A stretch of DNA of 38,234 bases from assembly GCA_017523755.1 (NCBI GenBank), contig JAFWWA010000035.1, forward strand, positions 1-38,234. Direction: 5' to 3'. Of this stretch, positions 8,695 to 16,711 are shown piece by piece; within the stretch, counting starts at the first letter, position 1; every line of letters starts with the position of its first letter. Under the pieces are notes generated by a model. It had not been told where the DNA came from. It was given only the letters and a program-made list of their open reading frames with translations, and made no database searches. The stretch comes from Christensenellaceae bacterium (GTDB lineage Bacteria > Bacillota > Clostridia > Christensenellales > Christensenellaceae). The position numbers were made by a program, and so were the translations under genes.

Positions 8695-8857
8695 GTTTTA
8701 AAAGACCTGCCTGATAAGTATGATTACACAATAATATTATCATCTGCGGCATGAAAATACCATAGGATTTTGCCCGCACGAAGGACAGACGTCCGCTCAT
8801 GCCGAAAAGTGGAAAGATATCCCCCCTGTGTGATATGATAGTCCCTGTGAGGAAGAT
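8695..8857. other. divergent intergenic region
   Basis: It separates the minus-strand PH/galK genes from the plus-strand transglutaminase-like gene. A TATGAT at 8834-8839 may be the -10 element for the plus gene, but no good -35 is placed 16-18 bases ahead. On the minus strand AT-rich TAATATTATT is a possible -10. No confident promoter can be assigned. Confidence 0.4.
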
Positions 8858-10270
8858 ATGAGAGAAAAGAAAAGCAGGAAAAAAACAAAAAGGATACTTA
8901 CGGCGCTTATAATCACGGGGCTGCTCGTGTCGTTCATATCAGTAGGGCTGTATTTCCTTAGCAGCGTGCCCGTAGCCGAGCTCATGGGGGATCCCGAGAC
9001 CTTCGACAGGGGAAAGCTGACGGCGGATATAAGCAGAGCCGTGGCGGAACGGAAAGACGGTTTTACCGTCCTCTACAGGGATGAGGAAGGCCTTGAGGAG
9101 GAGTTTTCGGAGCTTTTGGGGTCGCTCACAAAGAGCCGGCTCGAGTTCAGCGGTATAAAGCGGATGTCCTGGAAAAAGGTACCGTTCATGGGAAGGGCCT
9201 TATATGACGTGAGGCTCGAATACGGCGAGGCCGATAAGGCTGACCTCGGGAACGCACTGGAATATTCCGAAGAAGCTGTCCTTGAGCAGATCTTCCATAT
9301 GGTCTTAAGAAGGGAGACCAAAAAGGAGCTTGTTTTCAGGAACCCCGGAGGGACGGACGAGGAAGAAGTGATCTCGCTGGTGTCTTCCGCCCTTAAAAGC
9401 AGGGTGGAGTACAGGTATCTCATAGCGGGCTGCACCCATTCCTGCAGGGTCTATGACGATTACATAGTCGTCGTGCTTGACACCGAGTATTATCCGGACA
9501 GGGCGGATCTTGAAGATATATTTGAGGCTAAGACGCAGGAGGAAGCGTACAGGTATTTCCTCGACAGGCTCGAGACAGGCCTTGAGACCGTGGTTGTAAA
9601 GGCCCAGGCAGCGGATATAAAGAAGGAGGACATGAACACGGTGTTCGTATCCGCCTACTACAATGACGCCGAGGACATAGCCGTCCTTATAAATGACATA
9701 AACAGCAAGACCTATGAGGATGAGCAGGGGAATTATATAATAAGCTATTCCCTCAACATAAAGGATACGGAGACCTTTTTGAGGCTCTGCGGCGAGACCA
9801 GGGAAAAGCTTGACGGGATAATCCTCCCTGACACCGGCAGCCGCGATCTTTACGCCCGTATATTCGATTATGTCACGGCGAACTGCGAATACGACTATTT
9901 CCTCAGGGACGAGCTGCTAAAGGAGAAGTTCGACAGCGAGGAAGCGATGACTTCAAGAGGCTCGTACGGGGCTCTTGTAAAAGGGAAGAGCATCTGCTCG
10001 GGATATGCCGCGGCATTCAAGGCGCTCTGCGACAGGTACGGTCTCCCGTGCATGGTCATAACGGGGAAGATAGAGGATACCGCTCACGTGTGGAACGCGG
10101 TGCTCCTGGACGGGATCGTCTCATATGTCGACTGCACCTTTGCGGATACGGGGGACAATCCGTACCAGTTCTACATGATGGGGAACATGACCTTAAGAAG
10201 GGCGGGATACGTGCCCGATAAGGATCAGTATATCCCCGAGGAGTTCAGAAAGGCCGGCCTCTCGTTCTGA
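8858..10270 (+). CDS. membrane-anchored transglutaminase-like protein
   Basis: A 470-residue protein with a basic N-terminus, one TM segment (about residues 13-35) and a large extracytoplasmic part. The C-terminal third is a transglutaminase-like (papain-fold) domain with its full triad: C380 in 'GKSICSGYAAAFKALC', H410 in 'AHVWNA' and D425 in 'YVDCTFAD'. Residues 50-330 show no recognised domain but contain two similar beta-rich stretches, near 'YRYLIAGCTHSCRVYDDYI' and 'ADIKKEDMNTVFVSAYYND'. Secreted bacterial transglutaminase-like proteins may act as proteases or peptide-crosslinking enzymes; which applies here is unknown. GAGGAAG lies just before the ATG. It is followed by a strong bidirectional terminator. 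Confidence 0.8.
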   Translation: MREKKSRKKTKRILTALIITGLLVSFISVGLYFLSSVPVAELMGDPETFDRGKLTADISRAVAERKDGFTVLYRDEEGLEEEFSELLGSLTKSRLEFSGIKRMSWKKVPFMGRALYDVRLEYGEADKADLGNALEYSEEAVLEQIFHMVLRRETKKELVFRNPGGTDEEEVISLVSSALKSRVEYRYLIAGCTHSCRVYDDYIVVVLDTEYYPDRADLEDIFEAKTQEEAYRYFLDRLETGLETVVVKAQAADIKKEDMNTVFVSAYYNDAEDIAVLINDINSKTYEDEQGNYIISYSLNIKDTETFLRLCGETREKLDGIILPDTGSRDLYARIFDYVTANCEYDYFLRDELLKEKFDSEEAMTSRGSYGALVKGKSICSGYAAAFKALCDRYGLPCMVITGKIEDTAHVWNAVLLDGIVSYVDCTFADTGDNPYQFYMMGNMTLRRAGYVPDKDQYIPEEFRKAGLSF

Positions 10271-10290
10271 GAGCTGAACCTGCCGTAAAC

Positions 10291-10318
10291 AAAAAACACA
10301 TCCTGCGATGTGTTTTTT
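10291..10318. terminator. bidirectional terminator
   Basis: AAAAACACATC, loop CTGC, GATGTGTTTTT: a perfect 11-bp stem with A-run and T-run, between the convergent transglutaminase-like gene and the MetH-activation-like gene. Confidence 0.88.
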
Positions 10319-10336
10319 TGTGTCTGTATCATCCGC

Positions 10337-10987
10337 TTATACGCTGAGCCTTCCGCTGAAGGGTGCCCGCCTGTTCGGACAGTTCTTCATTGGGCAGAGC
10401 TCACAGTTCTCGAAATGCTCCGCTGACTTAAAAAAGATCCCCGAAGCTGATTTGACGGGAAGTAAGAGGAAGCTGTCGGTCACGGTGATACCGCAGTCGC
10501 AGCCTTTAAGTATGGCAAAAAGCTCTTTCTGTCCCGATACGGGCCAGCCCTTAAGTGAGCCGGGATTGAGGGATGAAAGCCCCGGCGATATGAGAGATAT
10601 CTCTTTTTTAAGAGCGGCCATGGCCTTATACAGGAAGAGCTCCTTTATCTGATCGGCAAAATAGCTTTCGACAGGATCGGTATATGCCTTTGACCATTCC
10701 TCAAGCTCGGTCCCGCAGCTGGAGCAGTAGGGGTAGACGATGGTGCAGTCCTTGAGCTTTGATGCGGCGAAGCCCGACATAACGGCGACTCCGTCTATCA
10801 CTATCCTGTCAAAATAGACATCGTCTATCCGGCTCTCCTTATAGTATGCTTTAGGGGAAGCGATACCGTTCGCCTCGTTAAGCATGTCTTCAATAAGTTC
10901 CATATCGTCTGGGTCATCTTCAAGGCGGAGCTTCCTTAATATCTCGCCCGGGGCGACGGTATTTTCCTTTATATCGATATACGGCAT
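10337..10987 (-). CDS. free-standing MetH-activation-domain-like protein
   Basis: A 216-residue protein resembling the S-adenosylmethionine-binding activation domain of cobalamin-dependent methionine synthase. The stretch 'LNPGSLKGWPVSGQKELFAI', followed by 'GITVTDSFLLLPVKSASGI', matches the 'SPGY--WP--EQ--LF / G-TLTDS--M-P-KS-SG' wording of stand-alone clostridial versions. A C-terminal cysteine cluster at C195, C198 and C203 ('CELCPMKNC') and cysteines at 81, 88 and 91 could bind a metal cluster. In anaerobes such proteins accompany truncated MetH or corrinoid proteins, but none is adjacent here. AGAGGA lies 8 bases before the ATG. It follows the FkbM gene by 24 bases and is probably co-transcribed with it. 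Confidence 0.75.
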   Translation of the reverse strand: MPYIDIKENTVAPGEILRKLRLEDDPDDMELIEDMLNEANGIASPKAYYKESRIDDVYFDRIVIDGVAVMSGFAASKLKDCTIVYPYCSSCGTELEEWSKAYTDPVESYFADQIKELFLYKAMAALKKEISLISPGLSSLNPGSLKGWPVSGQKELFAILKGCDCGITVTDSFLLLPVKSASGIFFKSAEHFENCELCPMKNCPNRRAPFSGRLSV

Positions 10988-11011
10988 ATCTGTTGTCCTC
11001 TTTTTACATCA

Positions 11012-12055
11012 TTATGTCTTTACCGTGAAATGAGCGAACATATCCCATGAGGGATAGCAGCTGTATTTACAGAATGAGAGCCGGTATTCCGGGACCAGAT
11101 CCTTTATGAAGAAGGGTATCTCAAAGAAATCGTCGGTCCTGTGGTAAACGGCTATGAGAAGATCGGGCTTTTTATCCTTTATGAGCCTTTTCATACCTTT
11201 AAGCGCCCGCATCTCGTGCCCTTCGAGATCCATCTTTATAAGGTCGGGCGACAGGGGATATAGCAGATCGTCTCCCTTTTCCGCCCTTACACAGATCCCC
11301 TCTTCGGACACATGCGAATTCCTGCTGCTTTCGGACGAGAAGGCGAGGGTGCCTCCGGTATCAGATACCGCGCAGTTTAAAGCCTTTACGCCTTTAAGCC
11401 CCGACGTATTCCTCAAAAGCCTTTTGAAAGAATAGGGATCGGGCTCGACGGCATATATCTCATCATAGCAGGGGACAGACCTGGCATATGAAAGCACCGT
11501 GTCCCCGTCATATGCTCCGAGGTCGGCAAAGCGGCGGGTACCGGCAGCGGCCTTTTTCATGACTTCCTCAGGGCTTTCCATTATCCCTTTAAGGAAGGCT
11601 ATATCCCCTGATATCTTGAAATCGAGCCATTCTTCAAGGACGGAAAGCGATCTTTTGTCAGCTATGAGCTTTTTAATTCCGTCTGTATCTTCTTTATGTG
11701 AGCCAACATATTCCCTGTCCATGAGCTGTCCCCCGTAGAGAGGGAGATCGGGATATACGAGCGTCTGCTTTTCCGAGAGCTTCTCTATATTCTCCATTAC
11801 ATCCGGCCTGTCCGTGCCGAAAGCAGGTACGACAAGAAAGCGGCCGAATCTTTTTTCGGCTCTTTCATAATCTATGACCTTGAAGCCCATGAAGCTTTGG
11901 CCGCGCACGAAACCAGCGCTGGCAAAGACCCCTTTGAGCGGTATGTCAAATATATCGAGATACTTCTTTATCTGCTCCGCTCCGTTCCCCATCCCGTAGA
12001 ACAGGACGGGAAGGCCGGAAGCCTTAATTCTTTCAAAAGCGAACCGATCAGTCAT
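11012..12055 (-). CDS. FkbM-family methyltransferase with N-terminal Rossmann-like domain
   Basis: A 347-residue protein. Residues 1-115 form a Rossmann-like segment beginning with 'VLFYGMGNGAEQIKKYL'. The C-terminal part is an FkbM-type SAM methyltransferase: 'RRFADLGAYDGDTVLSYA' (motif I near 178-184), 'IYAVEPDPYSFKRLLRN' (motif II) and 'DLIKMDLEGHEMRALKG' (motif IV/V). FkbM enzymes O-methylate sugars or other hydroxyl groups, often in glycan or polyketide pathways; the substrate is unknown. The ATG at 12055 is forced by an in-frame TAA two codons upstream. It is followed by the MetH-activation-like gene after 24 bases. Confidence 0.85.
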   Translation of the reverse strand: MTDRFAFERIKASGLPVLFYGMGNGAEQIKKYLDIFDIPLKGVFASAGFVRGQSFMGFKVIDYERAEKRFGRFLVVPAFGTDRPDVMENIEKLSEKQTLVYPDLPLYGGQLMDREYVGSHKEDTDGIKKLIADKRSLSVLEEWLDFKISGDIAFLKGIMESPEEVMKKAAAGTRRFADLGAYDGDTVLSYARSVPCYDEIYAVEPDPYSFKRLLRNTSGLKGVKALNCAVSDTGGTLAFSSESSRNSHVSEEGICVRAEKGDDLLYPLSPDLIKMDLEGHEMRALKGMKRLIKDKKPDLLIAVYHRTDDFFEIPFFIKDLVPEYRLSFCKYSCYPSWDMFAHFTVKT

Positions 12056-12154
12056 TTTTTACGATATCAGGATCTCCTTCCGACTTTATTCTAAACCTGT
12101 TTTATCAATTTAGGAATGGGCACGGCAGATATGATCTTCCGATCAGCCGGATAA

Positions 12155-12184
12155 TTGACAATTTCCGCTCTGCCGCCCTACAAT
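12155..12184 (+). promoter_or_regulatory. strong promoter at the start of the AT-rich island
   Basis: TTGACA (12155-12160), an 18-bp spacer and TACAAT (12179-12184). The first thing downstream is a broken immunity gene, so this promoter may now drive a non-coding leader or the lipoprotein gene at 12789. Confidence 0.7.
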
Positions 12185-12302
12185 AAAACCATACAGGTAT
12201 TAAGGAAAACAAATAAGAACGATCTGCACGAAAGACATCAAAAGAATATCTGATGATAAAGGGCAGGAGCATCATTTTGTAAGCACATAAGTAGAAAAGG
12301 CT

Positions 12303-12688
12303 ATGAAATAACTGTATCTTGTCTATGCTGTTATATTGTTGCTTTTGATCATTATGGGATTTTTCTGATAATCCGCGGCAAGGATAATACCCATGATATC
12401 ATACCGTTTGATATTAAAGATTTTCAGAACGAGATCGACGAATTCCCTTCGAGCGACAATATCGGCCCTGTAAACAGCGTCGATGATCTCCTTGATAAGG
12501 CTGAAAGGATACCGATCAGGGTGTATGGTGAAGAGATAAAGAATGAAAAGCCTTTCGAGGTGTTTTATGATGAAAAGCATGAGATTTGGATGATATGCGG
12601 AACATTAACACCGGGATATGAAGGAGGAGCGGCAAATATACTGGCGGAAGACAGAACGGGACAGGTTTTGGCCGTCTGTGCTGCGTAA
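12303..12688 (+). pseudogene. broken NTF2-fold immunity protein (Imm-NTF2-2-like)
   Basis: Two overlapping frames together describe one protein. The frame from ATG 12303 gives 'MK', an in-frame TAA, then a hydrophobic anchor 'LYLVYAVILLLLIIMGF'. After a one-base shift at the T-run near 12360-12365, the other frame continues 'LIIRGKDNTHDIIPFDIKDF' and stays open to TAA at 12686. The C-terminal half contains 'RIPIRVYGEEIKNEKPFEV', 'ICGTLTPGYEGGAANILAED' and 'TGQVLAVCAA', a close match in wording to the NTF2-fold immunity domain (PF15631-type: 'YGEE---KPF-V-----W-V-GTLP-GY-GG-----I---DGK'). Such proteins neutralise co-encoded polymorphic toxins. The early stop plus frameshift make it a pseudogene unless it starts at a non-standard codon. 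Confidence 0.7.
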
Positions 12689-12788
12689 CGGGACTATATT
12701 GATCGCTGATATCGTATTTGATTTATCTTTGACAGGATGTAAACAGCATTAGCTGGTTACGCTTCCCTGTAAAAACAGGACGTTGAGT

Positions 12789-13595
12789 ATGTTTATAAAA
12801 AGAGTTTTGTTGATATTGATGGCTTGTTTGATGCTGCTGGGATGTTCCGAGGCGAAAGATGCGGCTAATGATAACAGTCAGCAGTCAAATGTTGAGGGAT
12901 CAGGTGATACGGATAGCAGTTCTTCAGATCAGGAAGAAATGTTTAAAGAATATATGTCTTCTGTACTGTTAAAGACAGCGGCGGAAAATGGAGTTGTTGC
13001 TGATGATTCAATAAAGATAGAAGATACCCGGAGATATTCTCTTAAAAGTCTGACTGATTATTTCGGGAACCCACACTCTTATTCTCTGAGCTCAATAATG
13101 AAAACACCGCTTGATTTTGAGAAATATCAGATCGGCGCGGTCAACAGGATCTTTCCGATAGCGATATTCCGAGAGATGGATTTTTCATCGCTGTATAATG
13201 CTTATTCTGTTTATCCGCTGACCGAAGGCGGATACTATTATGTGTTTTGGGGGATCTCATATGAAGAGGAAAAAGCAATACTGTTTGCGAAGTATGCAAG
13301 ACATTTTGACAATAGTTTTGTTTCAGATGATGCATTCAAAGATGTAGTTATCGGATCGAGTACTCTTGAAGAAATAGTAAAGATAGATCCGGAAATGGAA
13401 TTTGACTCGGGGGTTTCATGGGGACCTTTTTCAGCACATCTGATAAGCGGTGAAAAGACATTAGTAATAAAGTATATGCCTGGATCAAATAAGGAAACCA
13501 AGGGAACTGTTTGGCTGGTCAGGTCAATGGATGTATATCAAACCGAAGAATGGGGAGGATGGATAAGGTATGTTAAAGATCAGGATCTTCCGTAA
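12789..13595 (+). CDS. lipoprotein of unknown function
   Basis: A 268-residue secreted lipoprotein: signal peptide with lipobox 'LMLLGC' (Cys at residue 19), then a Ser/Asp/Asn-rich linker of about 30 residues, then a mixed alpha/beta domain with notable 'YSVYPLTEGGYYYVFWGISYE' and 'GTVWLVRSMDVYQTEEWGGW'. No family is recognised. ATG 12789 is chosen over the TTG at 12783 because AGGA lies about 9 bases ahead. It sits directly after the broken NTF2-type immunity gene and at the start of a run of small surface proteins, so an immunity-type role is possible but not shown. Confidence 0.75.
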   Translation: MFIKRVLLILMACLMLLGCSEAKDAANDNSQQSNVEGSGDTDSSSSDQEEMFKEYMSSVLLKTAAENGVVADDSIKIEDTRRYSLKSLTDYFGNPHSYSLSSIMKTPLDFEKYQIGAVNRIFPIAIFREMDFSSLYNAYSVYPLTEGGYYYVFWGISYEEEKAILFAKYARHFDNSFVSDDAFKDVVIGSSTLEEIVKIDPEMEFDSGVSWGPFSAHLISGEKTLVIKYMPGSNKETKGTVWLVRSMDVYQTEEWGGWIRYVKDQDLP

Positions 13596-13680
13596 AAAAC
13601 CGAACAGCATTGGTTTTGAAAGAAAACAGGTCCTGTGAATGTATTTCTTTGTTCATCTATAACGACAAGAGGTAAGACTG

Positions 13681-14328
13681 ATGAATGAGATTGTCAGATT
13701 TAATGAACTTCAGTTATATAAAAAACTTGAAATCATCGATAAAACCCAAGCACAGCATCCTGTTTTAGACTTTTTAGAAGAATTTGGTCGGGAAGATATT
13801 CATTATGGACCTGCAATTTCTTCCATGAGGATATTTAGACTGATGATGGAAGATATTTTCCCTGTTCTTCGAATAAACGATTTTTCGATGAAAAGCGGTA
13901 ACACAGTATATGCATACTGTGATCGAATATGTGAATATTATCACAATGATCTCAACGGGAATGGTTTTATACATCCTATGAGAGGAAAGGACCGTTTCCC
14001 AAATTCACTGATTCCATTGTGGCTGTTTTATTATTTTGACTACAAAAACTATGGTGCAGTAAAAAATCTTAAACCAACAGTAAGGGGATTGCTGACTAAT
14101 TTAGGAGTAATTCAGTCATCTATAAAAAATGCATATTATAATTCGCCTCCTGGATCTGGAATGTCAAAAAAAGAGAAAGAGATAGAAAACATGTATATTG
14201 AAGAATTTGGTGATGTTGACGTGTTTCGGGGCAGAGGAGACACCATGCTGCCGCAAACAGAAGCTAAGCTTTTAATTAAAGCAACTAATCATGCTGGATT
14301 CCACTATAACAACGGATCAATACAGTAA
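13681..14328 (+). CDS. unrecognised protein, probably the 5' part of a frameshifted gene
   Basis: A 215-codon open frame from ATG 13681 with AGAGGT about 8 bases before it. It encodes an aromatic, mixed-charge soluble protein without signal peptide; I recognise no domain. Residue composition is AT-driven (many Ile, Asn, Lys, Tyr). After codon ~200 the likely coding continues in the +1 frame (about 14276-14431: 'TTDQYSKPEGYILDWYGTV'), then in a third frame (14403-14720). The stop at 14328 is therefore probably the result of a frameshift. The original product would have been about 345 residues. It could be a toxin-domain remnant given the surroundings; that is inference only. Confidence 0.5.
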   Translation: MNEIVRFNELQLYKKLEIIDKTQAQHPVLDFLEEFGREDIHYGPAISSMRIFRLMMEDIFPVLRINDFSMKSGNTVYAYCDRICEYYHNDLNGNGFIHPMRGKDRFPNSLIPLWLFYYFDYKNYGAVKNLKPTVRGLLTNLGVIQSSIKNAYYNSPPGSGMSKKEKEIENMYIEEFGDVDVFRGRGDTMLPQTEAKLLIKATNHAGFHYNNGSIQ

Positions 14329-14720
14329 ACCGGAAGGATACATCTTGGACTGGTATGGAACGGTATTGGTGGGTGACATATTAGGCGGAGATTACATTAA
14401 GGATGAGAACATTTGTGGGATCCTATGGTAAAGCAACAAGCATTGGTTTGACTGATGATGTTTCAGTATATGATGCAGTAATTATCCTTATCGTGAATAC
14501 AATAGATATTCCTAACCCTAATAGACAACTGATATATGGCCCGTCAAGTATTCCTTTTATAGTTGGAGGACATTACTATGCAGGTGTTGCAAACGGCGAC
14601 GGGACTTTTACTTTTCATAATGGATCAACATTTGATACAAGGACGAACACCATTCAAGCAGAGTTCAGTCAGTTGCGATCTGACGAAAAGTTGATTAACA
14701 TTTGGGGAATTAAGTATTAA
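14276..14720 (+). pseudogene. 3' continuation of the frameshifted 13681 gene
   Basis: Two successive frames: 14276-14431 and 14385-14720. The second gives 105 codons from ATG 14403, ending in 'GGHYYAGVANGDGTFTFHNG' and 'LRSDEKLINIWGIKY'. There is no ribosome site before 14403, which argues against an independent gene. The 'HYY-GV---GDG-F-F-NGS' wording followed by 'I-IWGI' is reminiscent of the His-containing end of papain-like/C39-like peptidase folds, with a possible Cys in 'DENICGIL'. This is a weak resemblance. Codon-like composition matches the rest of the island. Confidence 0.45.
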
Positions 14721-14750
14721 TTGAAATGTCTATACAAGGAGGCTTTTTGA

Positions 14751-15899
14751 ATGAAGCAGGTTCTTAAAGAAATTTGTGTACTGTTTCTTAAAGGAATTTG
14801 TGTACTGTTAATTTGTGTACTGTTATACATAATAACGCTTGTCGGTTGTAAGCTAATAGGCTCAGATTGGGATAAGAAGTTCGCAGTCGGAACATATGGG
14901 TGCATGAACGAAGAGAATGCATATTTTATCGCTAATGACGGTATTTATGACAAGAAAGACTCAATAAGAGTTATTTCAACAGATAACAAACCGTCATGTG
15001 TTTGTGTTAACGAGAATTGGCTTGCATGTGCTGTCGCTGATGAAGTGAAAGGTGAATTGGTGGCACGCAGAAACATTATTACGTATCAGTTTTCAAGTAA
15101 AAAAAAGAAAACATATAAAGCTAAATATGAAGGAGAGATCGAGATCTTCTTAACAAACGATGACACCTTATTGGTGCTCAACTCTGGAGGACTACAGGCA
15201 TATGATCTGCGGGAAGATAAAGAAATAATGAGGATACCGGAGGTTTGGAATTCTTTATTTCAGATGAAAGGATTTGAATATCGCCTGAACATATATCAAT
15301 TGGATGAATATAAGATAGGAATACTAAAAAATACCGGGGCCGATGGTGTAACATGGGCGGTTATAACTGATCAGGGGAATATTGCTGAGGAGACAGGGAG
15401 AGGATCTGCTATATTAGATATAACAGATGACTCAGCATATATTATTACTGTAAAAGATAATAACAGCTATGCTGTTTATGAAGTTGATGCTGCAGGACAA
15501 TGTAAAGAAATAGGTACCGTTCCTAATGTACACGACGGAGATGAAACGCTCAGATATCAGTTTGGAAAAGCTGAAAGAACAAAAAGCGGAATGCATGTCT
15601 TAACAATGCGAAAGATGAAGAATTGGTTTAAAACGGAAACCCCAAAGCAAAGGATCTATCAAGGCGATGATGTTTTCGTCTTCACTCCTGACTGGAAAAC
15701 ATATCAGTCGATTGATCTGGGTAATAGAAAGCTGGTCGGCAGTGTAAATGGAACAATGTATTATTTAAAAGGCAGAACTCTTTATAGTTCACCGGCTGAT
15801 TCCCTTACCGATTTAAACTTCGAAAAAGTGACGACGCTCAGACTAGGTTGGAAATACATTGCATTTTCAAGAGCAGGAAATTACACGGTTTTTGAGTAG
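14751..15899 (+). CDS. membrane-anchored beta-propeller-like protein of unknown function
   Basis: A 382-residue protein with a perfect AAGGAGG site 8 bases before the ATG. A long hydrophobic N-terminus (residues 5-33) acts as signal anchor. The rest reads as repeated beta-strand blocks of about 40-50 residues ('ISTDNKPSCVCVNENWLACA', 'LTNDDTLLVLNSGGLQAYDL', 'DITDDSAYIITVKDNNSYAV', 'SVNGTMYYLKGRTLYSS'), as in beta-propellers of the PQQ/WD40 type, though no exact family match is visible. The signal-anchor codons contain a tandem DNA repeat (14761-14824) that lengthens the hydrophobic stretch. It is probably extracellular and cell-attached. Its role in this island is unknown. Confidence 0.65.
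   Translation: MKQVLKEICVLFLKGICVLLICVLLYIITLVGCKLIGSDWDKKFAVGTYGCMNEENAYFIANDGIYDKKDSIRVISTDNKPSCVCVNENWLACAVADEVKGELVARRNIITYQFSSKKKKTYKAKYEGEIEIFLTNDDTLLVLNSGGLQAYDLREDKEIMRIPEVWNSLFQMKGFEYRLNIYQLDEYKIGILKNTGADGVTWAVITDQGNIAEETGRGSAILDITDDSAYIITVKDNNSYAVYEVDAAGQCKEIGTVPNVHDGDETLRYQFGKAERTKSGMHVLTMRKMKNWFKTETPKQRIYQGDDVFVFTPDWKTYQSIDLGNRKLVGSVNGTMYYLKGRTLYSSPADSLTDLNFEKVTTLRLGWKYIAFSRAGNYTVFE
14761..14824 (+). repeat. tandem repeat within the signal-anchor coding region
   Basis: A 24-bp unit (14761-14784) is repeated directly at 14785-14808 with one mismatch. Its core AATTTGTGTACTGTT occurs three times (14771-14785, 14795-14809, 14810-14824). It encodes the repeated hydrophobic motif 'ICVL' in the membrane anchor. 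Confidence 0.9.
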
Positions 15900-16102
15900 A
15901 ATCAACATGAAAGGACTGTTGTTCTGCTTCGATAAAACAATTAACAACGGGCACAAGGAAGAAAAAGAATAGTAAAGCATAGACACACGTTTTTGCTTGG
16001 GCGATCGATGTGACAAAAAGCTCCTGTGCTGAGCCATATGAGTCCCAGGCCACTATACTCGTTCTGCTTATGAATATCTATATGATACAGAAGGGAAACT
16101 AT
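15900..16102 (+). other. non-coding stretch with possible gene debris
   Basis: Short open frames only. One frame near 16045-16120 gives 'YEYLYDTEGKLYEK', which resembles a YD repeat unit of Rhs proteins, but it is too short to rely on. Another, at 15907, gives a 20-residue ORF with no homology I recognise. It is probably decayed sequence between immunity-like genes. Confidence 0.35.
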
Positions 16103-16669
16103 ATGAAAAGAAGCAATTCTAACAAGATAATAATATCTATTGTATTGTTATTATTAATGCTGATCGTAAGCACATATGGCTGTTCCCCTTATAGTATCTC
16201 GCAGTATGATTATTGGAGGTTCTTTGAAGTTAGCAGAATAATTAATAAGTATGATGCTCAGATTAAAAATTGCTATGAAAAGGCTGTCTCTTTACTGAAT
16301 GAGAATAATGCGTCGTTGTTATATATCAATGAAACAACAATTACAGTGTATTTTGCAGATAATAGTCATATAAATACTGAAAATAAAGGTATTACTCAAT
16401 CGATATTTCAGGTATCGAAAAAAATACATGGTATAACGGCACATAAAAATCAAATTGATTTTGGAGGTTGGGGAAATCTCTCGGCAAATATCGGATTTAT
16501 TTATAGCCCTGAAAAGGAACTGACAATATATGATATAGCATACATAGAAAATGAGAATGAAATATCTAATATGGGGAATGCTTATTATTGGGAACAAACA
16601 AATGGAGATAATACTGCATATCTGAGACGTATAAATGAGAACTATTATTATTATGAGTTGTGGTGGTAA
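16103..16669 (+). CDS. small lipoprotein, immunity-like
   Basis: A 188-residue lipoprotein from ATG 16103: signal peptide with lipobox 'VSTYGC' (Cys27), then an alpha-helical stretch and a beta-rich C-terminal domain ending in 'NENYYYYELWW'. The open frame extends upstream to 16010, but an AAGGGA site before 16103 and the signal peptide mark the start. The C-terminal layout ('ITVYFADNSHI...', 'GWGNLSANIGFIYSPEKELT', closing Tyr-rich strand) parallels that of the next gene ('ILLYDEKDTLIEKY...', 'NAWISGESGFIITYDSSVP', 'NNLYFYTGNYM'). The two may be diverged paralogues. Function unknown; position and type fit a surface immunity protein. Confidence 0.65.
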   Translation: MKRSNSNKIIISIVLLLLMLIVSTYGCSPYSISQYDYWRFFEVSRIINKYDAQIKNCYEKAVSLLNENNASLLYINETTITVYFADNSHINTENKGITQSIFQVSKKIHGITAHKNQIDFGGWGNLSANIGFIYSPEKELTIYDIAYIENENEISNMGNAYYWEQTNGDNTAYLRRINENYYYYELWW

Positions 16670-16711
16670 CAAGAACCACTAATCAAGCAGGATCCCGCTA
16701 TTTTGACTGAA

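Noticed and set aside
14761..14824. CRISPR-like array
   Set aside because: The repeats are 15-24 bp, directly adjacent without spacers, and inside a coding region.
14717..14905. Minus-strand ORF with repeated 'STQI' residues
   Set aside because: It is the reverse reading of the tandem repeat in the 14751 gene and has no start site.
16045..16120. YD-repeat fragment of an Rhs protein
   Set aside because: The wording 'YEYLYDTEGKLYEK' fits, but it is 14 residues in AT-rich sequence and overlaps a real gene start; not enough for a feature call.
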